Made by a program: the position numbers and the translations under genes
NCBI RefSeq assembly: GCF_041740695.1
Contig: NZ_JBGSLK010000001.1
Span: 1 to 64,000 of the forward strand
Source: Haliscomenobacter sp041740695
GTDB lineage: Bacteria > Bacteroidota > Bacteroidia > Chitinophagales > Saprospiraceae
Reading direction: 5' to 3'
DNA length: 64,000 bases
Shown: one piece after another, positions 24,790-33,517 of the stretch
How positions within the stretch are numbered: position 1 is the first letter of the stretch
How the letters are laid out: each line of letters begins with the position of its first letter
The notes under the pieces: model-generated
Database searches by the model: none
What the model was told of the DNA's origin: nothing
Seen by the model: the letters and a program-made list of their open reading frames with translations, nothing else

Positions 24790-25488
24790 TTATGCAGTAG
24801 GCTCCTGCAAGAAGTCCATAAAATCAAGTGTGGATTGCTCCATCTGGTAAACGACTTTATCAACATTGGCGACCAAAAGGTTGTAACCAATCAATGCAAA
24901 AATACCTACCCCCAAACCAAATGCCGTAGTCAACAAAGCCTGGTAAATACCACCTGCCAACAAAGAAGGGGTAATGGTTTCTGCGGTAGACATTTGATAG
25001 AAGGCCAAAATCATACCTGTAACCGTACCCAAAAAGCCAAGCATTGGCGCAGCTCCGGAAATACTGGCCAGGTTTGCAAGGTTTTTTTCCAGCTTAAAAA
25101 TTTCAAGGTTGCCTACGTTTTCAATGGCCGCATCAATATCGCGCAAGGGTTTCCCGATGCGCTGCAAACCTTTCTCCACCATACGGGACACCGGAGTATC
25201 GGTGCTATTACAAAGTGCTCTTGCGGCAGCAATGTTGCCCGATTGTACACTCATCCGGATGTTGTTCATAAAATTCTGATCAATACGCCCTGCTTTTTTG
25301 ATCGCGAGATAACGCTCAACAAAAATATAAACAGCAAGAAACATCAAAATCAATTGAATCAAAACGATCATGATACCAAAGGTACCACTGTTCAAAATGA
25401 TATCGAGCATACTTTGAGAACCTACCTTGGCCGTAGAAAGTGAATCAGCAGCAACAGTGGATTGTAATAGCAAAATTTTGAAAAACAT
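24790..25488 (-). CDS. ExbB/TolQ/MotA-family proton channel protein
   Basis: I take the ATG at 25488 (MFFKILLLQSTVAADSLSTA) because the longer frame begins with TTG at 25533; the product is 232 residues. Three membrane helices are clear: GIMIVLIQLILMFLAVYIFV, ISGAAPMLGFLGTVTGMILA and LLTTAFGLGVGIFALIGYNL, with the family's GTVTGM and T-A-G-L-G residues lining the channel. It forms the pentameric motor that uses the proton gradient to drive ExbD and TonB. A -7 box with a correctly placed TTG lies upstream (25578-25571 and 25603-25601). Confidence 0.92.
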   Translation of the reverse strand: MFFKILLLQSTVAADSLSTAKVGSQSMLDIILNSGTFGIMIVLIQLILMFLAVYIFVERYLAIKKAGRIDQNFMNNIRMSVQSGNIAAARALCNSTDTPVSRMVEKGLQRIGKPLRDIDAAIENVGNLEIFKLEKNLANLASISGAAPMLGFLGTVTGMILAFYQMSTAETITPSLLAGGIYQALLTTAFGLGVGIFALIGYNLLVANVDKVVYQMEQSTLDFMDFLQEPTA

Positions 25489-25570
25489 TGGAACGTGCTT
25501 TTTGGTGTTATGCCTTATGGACTTTGCTTTCAAACGCAGGTCATTTCGGGCTAAGTATTTTCCGGACGCT

Positions 25571-25603
25571 CAAATTTAACAATTTAAGATTTCCTTAATC
25601 CAA
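25571..25603 (-). promoter_or_regulatory. Promoter of the exbB-exbD-exbD-tonB operon
   Basis: Read on the minus strand, TTG at 25603-25601 and TAAATTTG at 25578-25571 are 22 bp apart, fitting the Bacteroidota consensus TTG-N17-23-TAnnTTTG. The 5' leader to the ATG at 25488 would be about 75 bases. The rest of the divergent gap (25604-25857) is very AT-rich with long A and T runs and shows no gene. Confidence 0.6.
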
Positions 25604-25857
25604 AACTTAAAGGAATTTGTTTTTGTTTGTAAAAAAAAGAAGTGCGCCGTTGAGAATTTTTTTTTGTTTTTTGCTAAAAAATACGATCTTGCGCATCCAA
25701 AATAAGTACAACACAAACCTCTAATTAAGATTTTTTTAACACTGAAAGTATTACTGCCTCATTCCCAGGCCCGTTAAATCAGATTAAGTTTCCCAATGCC
25801 ACGAAATCCAGTAATGAACCTAATACGAAATATTTTTTTTGAAAACAGATAAGATAG

Positions 25858-26802
25858 ATGACAAACTTTCCAAATTCAAAAGCCGGTCTTATTCGCATCG
25901 GCGTGTTTTATGATGGCCATTATTTTCTGCAGGTAAGCAACTACTACAATTATGTACACGAACGCCGTAGCCGGATCAGCATTCGTGGTTTGCATGATTT
26001 TGTACGCAAACAAGTGGCCATTGAAGAAGACGAAGAGTTTCACCGCTGCCAAATCATTGACGCCCATTATTTCCGTGGCCGCCTAAGTGCCAGCGAAGCT
26101 AGTCAACGGGGGAATTTATTGTACTTTGAACGCGCCTTCGACGACATTCTGATGAGTGAAGGTGTATCCGTACACTACCTTCCCGTACGTAACTTTCATG
26201 GGCGTTGGCAAGAAAAGGGCATCGATGTATGGCTTGCCCTGGAAGCCTTTGAAATGACCTTTTACAAACGTTTCGACGTTGTGGTCATTTTGGCTGCCGA
26301 TGGCGATTATGCTCCACTGGTGCGCAAATTGCACTCATTGGGTAGCCGGGTGATGTTGCTGCACTGGAACTTTGAGTACACCGATGAAGAAGGCAATCGC
26401 TTCAGTACCCGTACTTCCAATGATTTGGTGACCAGCTGCGCATATCCAATCGCGATGCATGAGATCATCGACGATTTTTCACCAAAAAGTGAAGCAATAG
26501 TAAGCAGCTTGTTTGTTCCAAAAACTGAGGCAAAAGTTTCGCACAAACAAGTCACCAATTGGCAACCTAGTGGAGATGGAACAGCTTCTACAGAAGACGA
26601 ATTCCATCAAAGTACCATTCTTTCGCTCAAAGAAGGGTATGGATTCATCAAGTATCCACCAAACAACGTCTTTTTCCACTTTAGCAGCTTAATCGATTAC
26701 GATTTCAACGAACTAGAGATCGGCGACAGCGTATCCTTCTCCCTTGAACCCAAGGAAGATGGGCGCATGATGGCAAAAGAAGTCTTTGTGGTTGAGCAAT
26801 AA
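25858..26802 (+). CDS. NYN-domain ribonuclease-like protein fused to a cold-shock domain
   Basis: A 314-residue cytosolic protein. Residues ~10-195 form a NYN/PIN-like domain (LabA/DUF88 type): IRIGVFYDGHYF with the first acidic residue, EKGIDVWLALEAFEM, and VVVILAADGDYAPLVRKLHS with the acidic pair, so the metal-binding acids expected for RNA cleavage are present. A linker of ~45 residues follows. Residues ~250-312 are a cold-shock OB fold (LKEGYGFIKYPPNNVFFHFS, ELEIGDSVSFSLEPKEDGRM). The fusion suggests a nuclease that binds single-stranded RNA through the OB fold. Function is inferred; substrates are unknown. It has its own promoter region and a strong terminator. Confidence 0.85.
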   Translation: MTNFPNSKAGLIRIGVFYDGHYFLQVSNYYNYVHERRSRISIRGLHDFVRKQVAIEEDEEFHRCQIIDAHYFRGRLSASEASQRGNLLYFERAFDDILMSEGVSVHYLPVRNFHGRWQEKGIDVWLALEAFEMTFYKRFDVVVILAADGDYAPLVRKLHSLGSRVMLLHWNFEYTDEEGNRFSTRTSNDLVTSCAYPIAMHEIIDDFSPKSEAIVSSLFVPKTEAKVSHKQVTNWQPSGDGTASTEDEFHQSTILSLKEGYGFIKYPPNNVFFHFSSLIDYDFNELEIGDSVSFSLEPKEDGRMMAKEVFVVEQ

Positions 26803-26823
26803 CTACCAAGAATCTGTAAAATA

Positions 26824-26870
26824 AAAAGGCCAATTTTCAGGAGTAATCTTCCTGGATTTTGGCCTTTTTT
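26824..26870 (+). terminator. Rho-independent terminator of the NYN-CSD gene
   Basis: AAAAAGGCCAAttttCAGGA and TCCTGgattTTGGCCTTTTTT form a long stem with a short AATCT-type loop, followed by a T run. It begins 22 bp after the stop codon. The A run on the other side would let it act in both directions. Confidence 0.8.
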
Positions 26871-26918
26871 ATTTTAAAAAAATTCTCCACTTTCCCTTTT
26901 CCCTTCCAAGTTAATTCC

Positions 26919-26926
26919 TAAATTTG
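26919..26926 (+). promoter_or_regulatory. -7 box TAAATTTG of the beta-oxidation operon
   Basis: TAAATTTG fits TAnnTTTG and lies 68 bp upstream of the ATG at 26994. The palindrome at 26932-26949 begins 6 bp downstream, that is over the expected transcription start. Confidence 0.55.
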
Positions 26927-26931
26927 CACAA

Positions 26932-26949
26932 TTAGCGAAAATTCGCTAA
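26932..26949. promoter_or_regulatory. TTAGCGAA-AA-TTCGCTAA palindrome, likely operator
   Basis: Two perfect 8-bp arms with a 2-bp centre lie just downstream of the -7 box, where a repressor would block transcription. A related palindrome (GCGAATATTCGC) lies at 60634-60645. The regulator is unknown; a fatty-acid-responsive TetR-type repressor is one possibility by function of the operon. Confidence 0.55.
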
Positions 26950-26993
26950 AATCAACAACGTCAATTTCAACCAATCATAACGCCGCTTTTATT

Positions 26994-29381
26994 ATGAAAA
27001 GAATCAGAAAAGCTGCGGTATTGGGTTCGGGAGTAATGGGTGCTGGTATTGCCTGCCATTTGGCCAACATTGGTTTGGAAGTACTCATGCTCGACATTGT
27101 CCCTTTTGACCTCAAAGACGAGGACAAAAACAACCCTGCCGCCCGCAATCGCATCGTCAATCAAGCCCTGGATAATGCCCTCAAATCCAAGCCTGCAGCG
27201 CTGTTTGACAAGAGCTTTGCCAGTCGGGTCAAAACCGGCAACTTTGATGATGACATGCCCAAAATTGTGGATTGTGATTGGATCATCGAGGTGGTTGTCG
27301 AAAATTTGGACATCAAAAAGAAAGTCTTTGACAAAGTAGACCAATACCGCAAAGCCGGGTCTTACGTTACTTCCAATACTTCCGGTATTCCCATCCATTT
27401 GATGCTGGATGGCCGAAGTGAAGATTTCCAGCAGCATTTCTGCGGCACCCACTTTTTCAATCCACCGCGGTACCTGCGCTTGTTTGAGGTCATTCCAACC
27501 CCCAAAACCAAGCCGGAAATGGTGGATTTCTTCATGCAATACGGGGATATCCATTTGGGTAAACAAACCGTATTGTGCAAAGACACGCCCGCTTTTATCG
27601 GCAACCGCGTAGGGGTTTATGCCATGGCTAAAATCTACCAGTTGACCACCGAATTGGGCCTGCGCATCGAAGATGTGGATGTGCTGACTGGTCCTTCCCT
27701 GGGCCGCCCCAAAACCGGCACCTTCCGCTTGGGTGATTTGGTTGGGCACGATACCGCCGCCAATGTCATCAAAGGCATCAAGGCCAATTGCCCCGATGAC
27801 GAACAAGCTGGAGCTTTTACCGTACCTGATTACTTGCAGTTTCTGCTGGATAATAAGTTTTTGGGCAACAAAACCGGACAAGGTTTTTACAAAAAAACGG
27901 CGGAAAAGGATGAAAAGGGTCGTCCAGTCATTCTGGCGCTCAACCTCAGCACCCTGGCTTACGAGCCTTCCGCCAAATCCGATCTGGCCAGTCTCAAATT
28001 GAGCAAAAACATCGACGATTTACCCAAGCGCATTTGTGCCTTGTACGACGCTCCCGATGCCGGTGGACAGCTGGTGCAAAAGTCGCTCAATGGCCTTTTT
28101 GCCTATTCTTCCAATCGGATTCCAGAAATCACCGAGCAGCTATACAGCATCGACGATGCCATGAAAGCTGGCTACGGCTGGGAATACGGTCCTTTTGAAT
28201 ATTGGGACCTAATCGGTTTGGAAAAAGGCATCCAGAGTGCCGAAGCCCAAGGTGAAAAAATTGCCGCCTGGGTCAAAGAAATGCTGGCTGCCGGGCATAC
28301 CCGCTTCTACAAACGGGAAGCTGGGCAACGCCTTTGCTACGACCCGGCTAAAAAAGCTTATGCCAGCATCCCCGGTCGCGAATCACTGATCGTTCTGGAC
28401 AACTACCTAGATCAGTCCCCTGTTTTCAAAAACAACGAAGTGATTCTCCACGATATCGGCGATGGAGTACTTTGCCTGGAATTCACCAGCCCGCACAACT
28501 CTATCGGCGAAGGCGTATTGCGCGGCATCAACGAAGCCATTCAGATTGCTGAAAATGGAGATTGGAATGGCCTGGTCATTGGCAACAATGGGACCAATTT
28601 CAGTGTGGGTGCCAACATCTTCATGATTGCCCAACTGGCCTACCAGGGCGAGTTTGAGGAACTGAATATGGCGGTCAACATTTTCCAACAAACGACTTTG
28701 CGGGCGCGCTATTCCAGCATTCCGGTGGTGGTGGCTACCCAAGGCTACGTATTTGGCGGAGGATGTGAGTTGTTGATGCACGCCGATGCCGCTACGGTTT
28801 CGGCAGAGTCTTATATCGGTTTGGTTGAAGTAGGGATTGGCGTCATCCCTGGCGGTGGCGGCACCAAAGAATTTGCGGTACGCGCTTCGGATGACTTCAA
28901 AGAAGGGGAAGTATTGATCCCAACCTTGGTCGATCGTTTCAAAACCATCGCTACTGCTGGGGTAAGTACCTCCGCTTCCGAGGCTTTCAACTACCGCTAT
29001 CTTTTGCCTGAGCGCGACGAGATCGTGATGAACAAAGACCGCGCCATCGCACAAGCCAAGAAAAAGGTTCTGGAACTCGCGCCCAACTATACCCAGCCCT
29101 TGCCCAAAAAGGTAACCGTGCTGGGTCAAACTGGCCTGGCCGCCCTCTACGTGGCTGCCAACGAGCTAAAACTGGGCCGCTACGCCTCCGAACACGACAT
29201 CAAGATTGCCAAAAAAATTGCCTGGGTACTCTGCGGCGGCGACCTCACTGGCACCCAAGTGGTTTCGGAACAATACTTACTGGATTTGGAACGGGAAGCT
29301 TTCCTCAGCCTCTGCGGCGAGCAAAAAACGCTGGAACGCATCCAATACATGTTGCAGAACAACAAACCGCTGCGCAACTAG
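26994..29381 (+). CDS. 3-hydroxyacyl-CoA dehydrogenase / enoyl-CoA hydratase, FadN type
   Basis: A 795-residue bifunctional beta-oxidation enzyme with the dehydrogenase domain first, the order of Bacillus FadN and unlike E. coli FadB. Residues ~5-200: KAAVLGSGVMGAGIACHLAN (NAD-binding glycines), SNTSGIPI, GTHFFNPPRYLRLFEVIPTP (catalytic His with the FNP motif). Residues ~210-310 and ~360-430 are the helical dehydrogenase C-domains (FIGNRVGVYAM; GYGWEYGPFEYWDLIGL). Residues ~490-690 form the hydratase/crotonase domain (FSVGANIFMIA, QGYVFGGGCELLMHADAATV, VEVGIGVIPGGGGTKEF with the catalytic glutamates). It is followed after 42 bp by the thiolase gene; together they complete one turn of the cycle. 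Confidence 0.92.
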   Translation: MKRIRKAAVLGSGVMGAGIACHLANIGLEVLMLDIVPFDLKDEDKNNPAARNRIVNQALDNALKSKPAALFDKSFASRVKTGNFDDDMPKIVDCDWIIEVVVENLDIKKKVFDKVDQYRKAGSYVTSNTSGIPIHLMLDGRSEDFQQHFCGTHFFNPPRYLRLFEVIPTPKTKPEMVDFFMQYGDIHLGKQTVLCKDTPAFIGNRVGVYAMAKIYQLTTELGLRIEDVDVLTGPSLGRPKTGTFRLGDLVGHDTAANVIKGIKANCPDDEQAGAFTVPDYLQFLLDNKFLGNKTGQGFYKKTAEKDEKGRPVILALNLSTLAYEPSAKSDLASLKLSKNIDDLPKRICALYDAPDAGGQLVQKSLNGLFAYSSNRIPEITEQLYSIDDAMKAGYGWEYGPFEYWDLIGLEKGIQSAEAQGEKIAAWVKEMLAAGHTRFYKREAGQRLCYDPAKKAYASIPGRESLIVLDNYLDQSPVFKNNEVILHDIGDGVLCLEFTSPHNSIGEGVLRGINEAIQIAENGDWNGLVIGNNGTNFSVGANIFMIAQLAYQGEFEELNMAVNIFQQTTLRARYSSIPVVVATQGYVFGGGCELLMHADAATVSAESYIGLVEVGIGVIPGGGGTKEFAVRASDDFKEGEVLIPTLVDRFKTIATAGVSTSASEAFNYRYLLPERDEIVMNKDRAIAQAKKKVLELAPNYTQPLPKKVTVLGQTGLAALYVAANELKLGRYASEHDIKIAKKIAWVLCGGDLTGTQVVSEQYLLDLEREAFLSLCGEQKTLERIQYMLQNNKPLRN

Positions 29382-29410
29382 CGATCAGCCGTTAGCAAAC
29401 AGCTGATCGC
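29381..29410. promoter_or_regulatory. Hairpin between the two beta-oxidation genes
   Basis: GCGATCAGC and GCTGATCGC form a 9-bp stem around a 12-base loop that begins at the last base of the upstream stop codon. It is followed by an A run, not a T run, so it is not a forward terminator. It may mark an RNA processing or stability site giving unequal levels of the two messages. Confidence 0.4.
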
Positions 29411-29423
29411 AAAAAAAAATATA

Positions 29424-30593
29424 ATGGAAGCATACATCATCAAAGCATATCGCTCCGCCGTTGGCAGATCCAAACGCGGCGGCTTCAGAAACTACCGCTC
29501 CGATGACCTGGCGGTAGACATCATCAAACACCTGATGGCGCAAGTACCTGAACTTGACCCCCGCTTGGTCGACGACGTATTCGTCGGTTGCGCCAACCCC
29601 GAAGGTGAACAAGGTTTTCAAATTGGCCGCCAAATTTCGCTGCGGGCGCTGGGGCAGGAAGTGCCTGGTGTGACGGTCAACCGCTATTGTGCCTCTGGCC
29701 TGGAAACCATCTCGATGGCCGTTTCCAAAATCCGTGCAGGGATGGGGCATATTTATGTTGCTGGCGGAACAGAAAGCATGAGCATGATCCCGATGACCGG
29801 GTACAAATTGGCTCCAGCTTACTCCGTCGCCAGCACTACTCCCAATTATTTGACCAGTATGGGGCATACCGCCGAAGCAGTCGCCCGTAAATACGGCATC
29901 AGCCGCGAACAAGCCGACGAATTCTCCTTGCGTTCACACCAATTGGCTGCTCAAGCCATTGATGCAGGCAAATTCAGGGATGAAATTGTCCCGGTAAAGG
30001 TCAAAGAGGTGTTTGTTCAAAATGACAAGCGGGTTGAAAAAGAATTCACCATAGCCGTGGACGAAGGCGTACGCCGTGAAACTTCCCTAGCTGGTTTAGC
30101 AGCGCTTAAACCCGCTTTTGCCAATGGAGGCGTAGTTACAGCCGGAAATTCATCTCAAACCTCCGATGGAGCAGCCTTTGTGCTGGTGGTGAGTGAAGAA
30201 ATGGTTAAACAATTGGGTTTAACCCCGATTGCGCGCATGATGGCCTGTTCCGTTGGTGGAGTAGACCCTATGTACATGGGTATCGGGCCTTGTGCGGCTA
30301 TTCCTAAAGCGGTAAAACAAGCGGGCATTTCGCTGAATGACATCGATTTGATTGAGCTCAATGAAGCCTTTGGCGCACAAGCACTAGCGGTGATTCAAGA
30401 GGCTGGATTGGACAAGGATAAAGTCAACGTCAATGGTGGCGCCATTGCGCTGGGGCATCCCCTGGGATGTACCGGGGCAAAATTGTCTACGCAGTTGTTC
30501 AATGAATTGCGCCGCCAGAATAAAAAATACGGCATGGTCACCGCCTGTGTAGGTGGTGGTCAAGGCATTGCAGGTATATACGAATTGATGTAA
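29424..30593 (+). CDS. Acetyl-CoA C-acyltransferase (3-ketoacyl-CoA thiolase)
   Basis: A 389-residue thiolase, normal length. VNRYCASGLETISMAVSKIR has the nucleophilic cysteine, MSMIPMTGYKL the covering loop, VNGGAIALGHPLGCTGAKLS the GHP motif histidine, and VTACVGGGQGIAGIYELM the second catalytic cysteine. It cleaves 3-ketoacyl-CoA to acetyl-CoA plus a shortened acyl-CoA. Located 42 bp downstream of the FadN-type gene, it is the FadA partner. A terminator-like hairpin follows at 30648-30693. Confidence 0.94.
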   Translation: MEAYIIKAYRSAVGRSKRGGFRNYRSDDLAVDIIKHLMAQVPELDPRLVDDVFVGCANPEGEQGFQIGRQISLRALGQEVPGVTVNRYCASGLETISMAVSKIRAGMGHIYVAGGTESMSMIPMTGYKLAPAYSVASTTPNYLTSMGHTAEAVARKYGISREQADEFSLRSHQLAAQAIDAGKFRDEIVPVKVKEVFVQNDKRVEKEFTIAVDEGVRRETSLAGLAALKPAFANGGVVTAGNSSQTSDGAAFVLVVSEEMVKQLGLTPIARMMACSVGGVDPMYMGIGPCAAIPKAVKQAGISLNDIDLIELNEAFGAQALAVIQEAGLDKDKVNVNGGAIALGHPLGCTGAKLSTQLFNELRRQNKKYGMVTACVGGGQGIAGIYELM

Positions 30594-30647
30594 GCGCTTG
30601 TTTAATTTTGTTTCGACTTCGCTCAGCACCTGTTTTTGTATGTACTC

Positions 30648-30693
30648 ATGTCCAACTTGCAGGTTTAATAACTGTATGTTGGACATTTTTTTT
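30648..30693 (+). terminator. Terminator after the thiolase gene
   Basis: ATGTCCAAC and GTTGGACAT pair around a 21-base loop, followed at once by a run of eight Ts. It ends 31 bp before the start of the NrtR-like gene. Confidence 0.65.
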
Positions 30694-30724
30694 AACTTAC
30701 CCCCTGTAAAATCATGATACTTCA

Positions 30725-31429
30725 ATGACCAAGGTACCTTTCACCTACACTGCAGATTCTTTTAAGGTAGCTATTGACTGCATTGTTTTTGGGTTTGACA
30801 AGCAAGAACTTAAACTTTTGCTGGTTCACCGCAATATGGAACCGGCCAAAGGCCAATGGTCTTTGATGGGTGGTTTTTTGAGTCAGGAAGAAAGTCTGAA
30901 CGACGGTGCCAAACGTATTTTGTATCAATTGACTGGTTTGGAAGACGTCTACCTAGAACAAGTTTATTTATTCGGCGACATCAATCGCGACCCGGTTGAA
31001 CGGGTTATTTCAATTTGCTATTACGCCTTGATCAAACTGGAAGATTACGATGAAGAGCTGGGGCAAAACCACGATGCGCACTGGTTTCCGATTAAAGCCC
31101 GGCCCGAACTCATTTTTGACCACGAACAAATGGTGGACGCTGCACTTTACCGCCTGCGTAGAAGAGCTGGATATCAACCGATTGGATTTGAATTGTTGCC
31201 GGAGAAGTTTACCATGAAACAGCTGCTGGATTTATACATTGCTATTTTCGACCGCTACGATAAGCCATTTGATGAAGGAAATTTTAGTAAAAAAATACTG
31301 TCGCTCGGCATTTTAAACAAAACCAACGAAAAGCTGCGCGGCAATTCCAAAAAAGGCTCTTTCCTCTATTCTTTTGACCAGGCCGGTTATGAAAGTGTAA
31401 AGGAAAAAGGCTTTAGGATCATTGGCTAG
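30725..31429 (+). CDS. NrtR-type regulator (degenerate Nudix domain plus winged helix)
   Basis: A 234-residue protein. Residues ~15-150 are a Nudix fold: IDCIVFGFDKQELKLLLVHR, WSLMGGFLSQEESLNDGAKR. The Nudix box should read G-x5-E-x7-R-E-U-x-E-E-x-G; here the REUxEE part is RILYQL, so the metal-binding glutamates are missing and hydrolysis is not expected. Residues ~155-234 form a winged helix (FTMKQLLDLYIAIFDRYDKP, NFSKKILSLGILNKTNEKLR). This is the layout of NrtR-family regulators, which bind NAD metabolites or, in Bacteroidota, sugars such as arabinose (AraR). No obvious target gene is adjacent. Confidence 0.85.
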   Translation: MTKVPFTYTADSFKVAIDCIVFGFDKQELKLLLVHRNMEPAKGQWSLMGGFLSQEESLNDGAKRILYQLTGLEDVYLEQVYLFGDINRDPVERVISICYYALIKLEDYDEELGQNHDAHWFPIKARPELIFDHEQMVDAALYRLRRRAGYQPIGFELLPEKFTMKQLLDLYIAIFDRYDKPFDEGNFSKKILSLGILNKTNEKLRGNSKKGSFLYSFDQAGYESVKEKGFRIIG

Positions 31430-31440
31430 CGCACAGGTGG

Positions 31441-32649
31441 CTATCTTACTTTTTTGGCAGATATGCTGGTCGAACTGCCCCGTTTATCCAGATAAAAGCG
31501 CCGCAGTTTGAGGCGTAAAAAGCGATAGTATAAGCTGGTATAGTGAGGAAGGAGGTGATACAAGAAGTAACGAATCTCCTCAATGCGGTAAATCAAATAA
31601 GCAAAAAAGGTCAGGAACAACACCGCGCCAATGGCCGCGCCCCAAGGTGTCCAGGTATGGCTCCCCAAAGAACGCACCCCTATCCCAAACCAGGTGCCGT
31701 ACAACAACACGTAATGTACACTGTAGATCACCAAAGTCTCGCCACCAATTTTCATGACCAAGGGCGGGATGTTTTTAAAAATTTTAGTGATCCAGATAAA
31801 AATGGAAAAGACGATGAATACGTGCCCAAGCCGCCAAAAGGAGGCATTGTTGTAAGTAGCCAATCGGAAATGGTCAATGGTGGTCAAGTGGTGTAGGCCA
31901 TTCAGGATGTCATTCACCGAATAATGAATCCAAATTCCCAGGCTTATGAACAACAAAGGTGCCCACTGGGTATGGTAAAAACTAGGCCAGCGATTCATGT
32001 GCCAACCTACCACCCCCCCAAAGAGAGAAAAACCAATCCAAGGAAAAAGGGTAAAAGTAGAGCCGTGATCTTTGATGAAGTAGTTTTGCAAAACAATGGG
32101 CAAAGCCGACCAATCGTGGGTTTTGACATCAGGTGAAATCAAAAAAGCCGTCAATGCCAGTACAAAATACATCAGTGGCAAAGGAATGCGGGTGTACTGA
32201 TACACTATAAACACCGCGATGACCGTAAAAATAGCCAGGCCTATGATGTGAAACACATCCACAAAAAAGAAGGAAGGAAAAAACTTCAAGCTAAAGACGT
32301 AAAGGAAATTCCACTTCAGGATGTAGCCCAAAAAGAGCAACAACAACACCCGCCGCAATCCCTTCTGAATACGCACATTCAGGTACCAGGGGCCCGAATC
32401 GCGCAGCATCAGAAAGACAAAAATCGCTCCACTCACAAAGAAAAAGATCGGTGCCGTGAGCCCCCGCATAAAATGCCAGGTCCAATAAATGGGATTGGTC
32501 AGATCGCGGTAGCGGTCATCGAGCATGGTGTCCACAAAGTGGCCTTGCAACATCATCATGATGGCAAAAGCCCTCAATACATCCAGGAAAACAATCCGCT
32601 TTTTGGGTGTTGCAGCAAATACAGGAAGAGATGGAGAAACGGTGCTCAA
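31441..32649 (-). CDS. Multi-span acyltransferase (HGSNAT/DUF1624-like)
   Basis: A 402-residue membrane protein with about ten spans. KRIVFLDVLRAFAIMMMLQG followed by H at residues ~17-37 matches the first helix of the heparan-alpha-glucosaminide N-acetyltransferase catalytic domain and related acyltransferases, with RAF and the GH histidine as likely catalytic elements; FMRGLTAPIFFFVSGAIFVF is the second conserved helix. The start codon is TTG at 32649: the next in-frame ATG would remove the catalytic helix, and an in-frame TGA lies upstream. The acceptor is unknown; sugar or lipid acetylation at the inner membrane is likely. It is divergent from purE. Confidence 0.75.
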   Translation of the reverse strand: MSTVSPSLPVFAATPKKRIVFLDVLRAFAIMMMLQGHFVDTMLDDRYRDLTNPIYWTWHFMRGLTAPIFFFVSGAIFVFLMLRDSGPWYLNVRIQKGLRRVLLLLFLGYILKWNFLYVFSLKFFPSFFFVDVFHIIGLAIFTVIAVFIVYQYTRIPLPLMYFVLALTAFLISPDVKTHDWSALPIVLQNYFIKDHGSTFTLFPWIGFSLFGGVVGWHMNRWPSFYHTQWAPLLFISLGIWIHYSVNDILNGLHHLTTIDHFRLATYNNASFWRLGHVFIVFSIFIWITKIFKNIPPLVMKIGGETLVIYSVHYVLLYGTWFGIGVRSLGSHTWTPWGAAIGAVLFLTFFAYLIYRIEEIRYFLYHLLPHYTSLYYRFLRLKLRRFYLDKRGSSTSISAKKVR

Positions 32650-32885
32650 TGCTTTGGTGTTGTTTTTGTCAAAGATTTCGGGGTTAGAGTTTATTTTAGC
32701 TCATTTTCGCTTGCGAACCAGAAGTCAAAACAAACTCTTAGACGCATTTGTGGTTGAAAAGTAATGGTCTAAATTCGAAAACTTGCGCAAAATTAGGTAA
32801 AAAATATACTTTCGTGCAAGAGTATTGGAACCACTATTTCCAATTTTAACGTTTAACTCTGTAACTCAAACAATTCAACAAAAAT

Positions 32886-33401
32886 ATGGTTGGCATCATC
32901 ATGGGATCGGATTCAGACCTACCGATCATGCGGCAAGCCGCCGATATCCTCAAATACTTCGACATCCCTTGTGAAGTGACTATCGTTTCGGCGCACCGCA
33001 CCCCCGAACGTTTGTTTCATTACGCCAAAAACGCGCACGAGCGCGGCTTGAAGGTCATCATAGCTGGCGCAGGTGGTGCAGCGCATTTGCCGGGGATGGT
33101 GGCTTCGCTATCGCCCCTGCCCGTGATTGGGGTGCCCATCAAATCTTCCAATTCAATCGATGGCTGGGATTCGGTTTTATCTATCCTACAAATGCCCAAT
33201 GGGGTGCCTGTCGCAACCGTGGCGCTAAACGCGGCTAAAAATGCAGGCATTCTGGCGGCGCAGATCATTGGAGCGCATCATTCCATTGTGCTGGATAAAG
33301 TAGTGAAATACAAGCAGGAGCTGGAGGAAGAAGTCGCTGTAAAGTACCGCAAACTAGAGGCGGAAGGATACGACGAGTATGAGCGGGCAAGTAAAAAATA
33401 A
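32886..33401 (+). CDS. purE: N5-carboxyaminoimidazole ribonucleotide mutase
   Basis: Class I PurE shifts the carboxyl group of N5-CAIR to make CAIR in purine synthesis. The 171-residue protein has GIIMGSDSDLPIMRQAADIL, VTIVSAHRTPERLFHYAKNA (catalytic SAHR loop), VIIAGAGGAAHLPGMVASLS and PVIGVPIKSS with the family's substrate-binding residues. The purK partner is not in the window. The acyltransferase gene on the other side is divergent, and a fold-back element follows. Confidence 0.95.
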   Translation: MVGIIMGSDSDLPIMRQAADILKYFDIPCEVTIVSAHRTPERLFHYAKNAHERGLKVIIAGAGGAAHLPGMVASLSPLPVIGVPIKSSNSIDGWDSVLSILQMPNGVPVATVALNAAKNAGILAAQIIGAHHSIVLDKVVKYKQELEEEVAVKYRKLEAEGYDEYERASKK

Positions 33402-33410
33402 ATGACAAAA

Positions 33411-33507
33411 AGGTTTAGGTAGGTTGAGATGGTTTAGAAGGTTTAGGCTACCGCAGCGGCTTGGCTGAAACAGACCTAAACCTTCTCAACCTTCCTAAAC
33501 CTCCCTA
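33411..33507. repeat. AGGTTTAGG fold-back repeat
   Basis: The left arm carries AGGTTTAGG, AGGTTGAGA and AGGTTTAGG units; the right arm CCTAAACC, CTCAACC, CCTAAACC and CCTAAACCT. The pairing is imperfect but covers about 37 bp per arm. The loop contains GGCTACCGCAGCGGCTTGG, sharing GCTACCGCAG with the element at 9015-9168. It sits between purE and the GNAT gene, both on the plus strand. Confidence 0.8.
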
Positions 33508-33517
33508 AACCTTTAAC

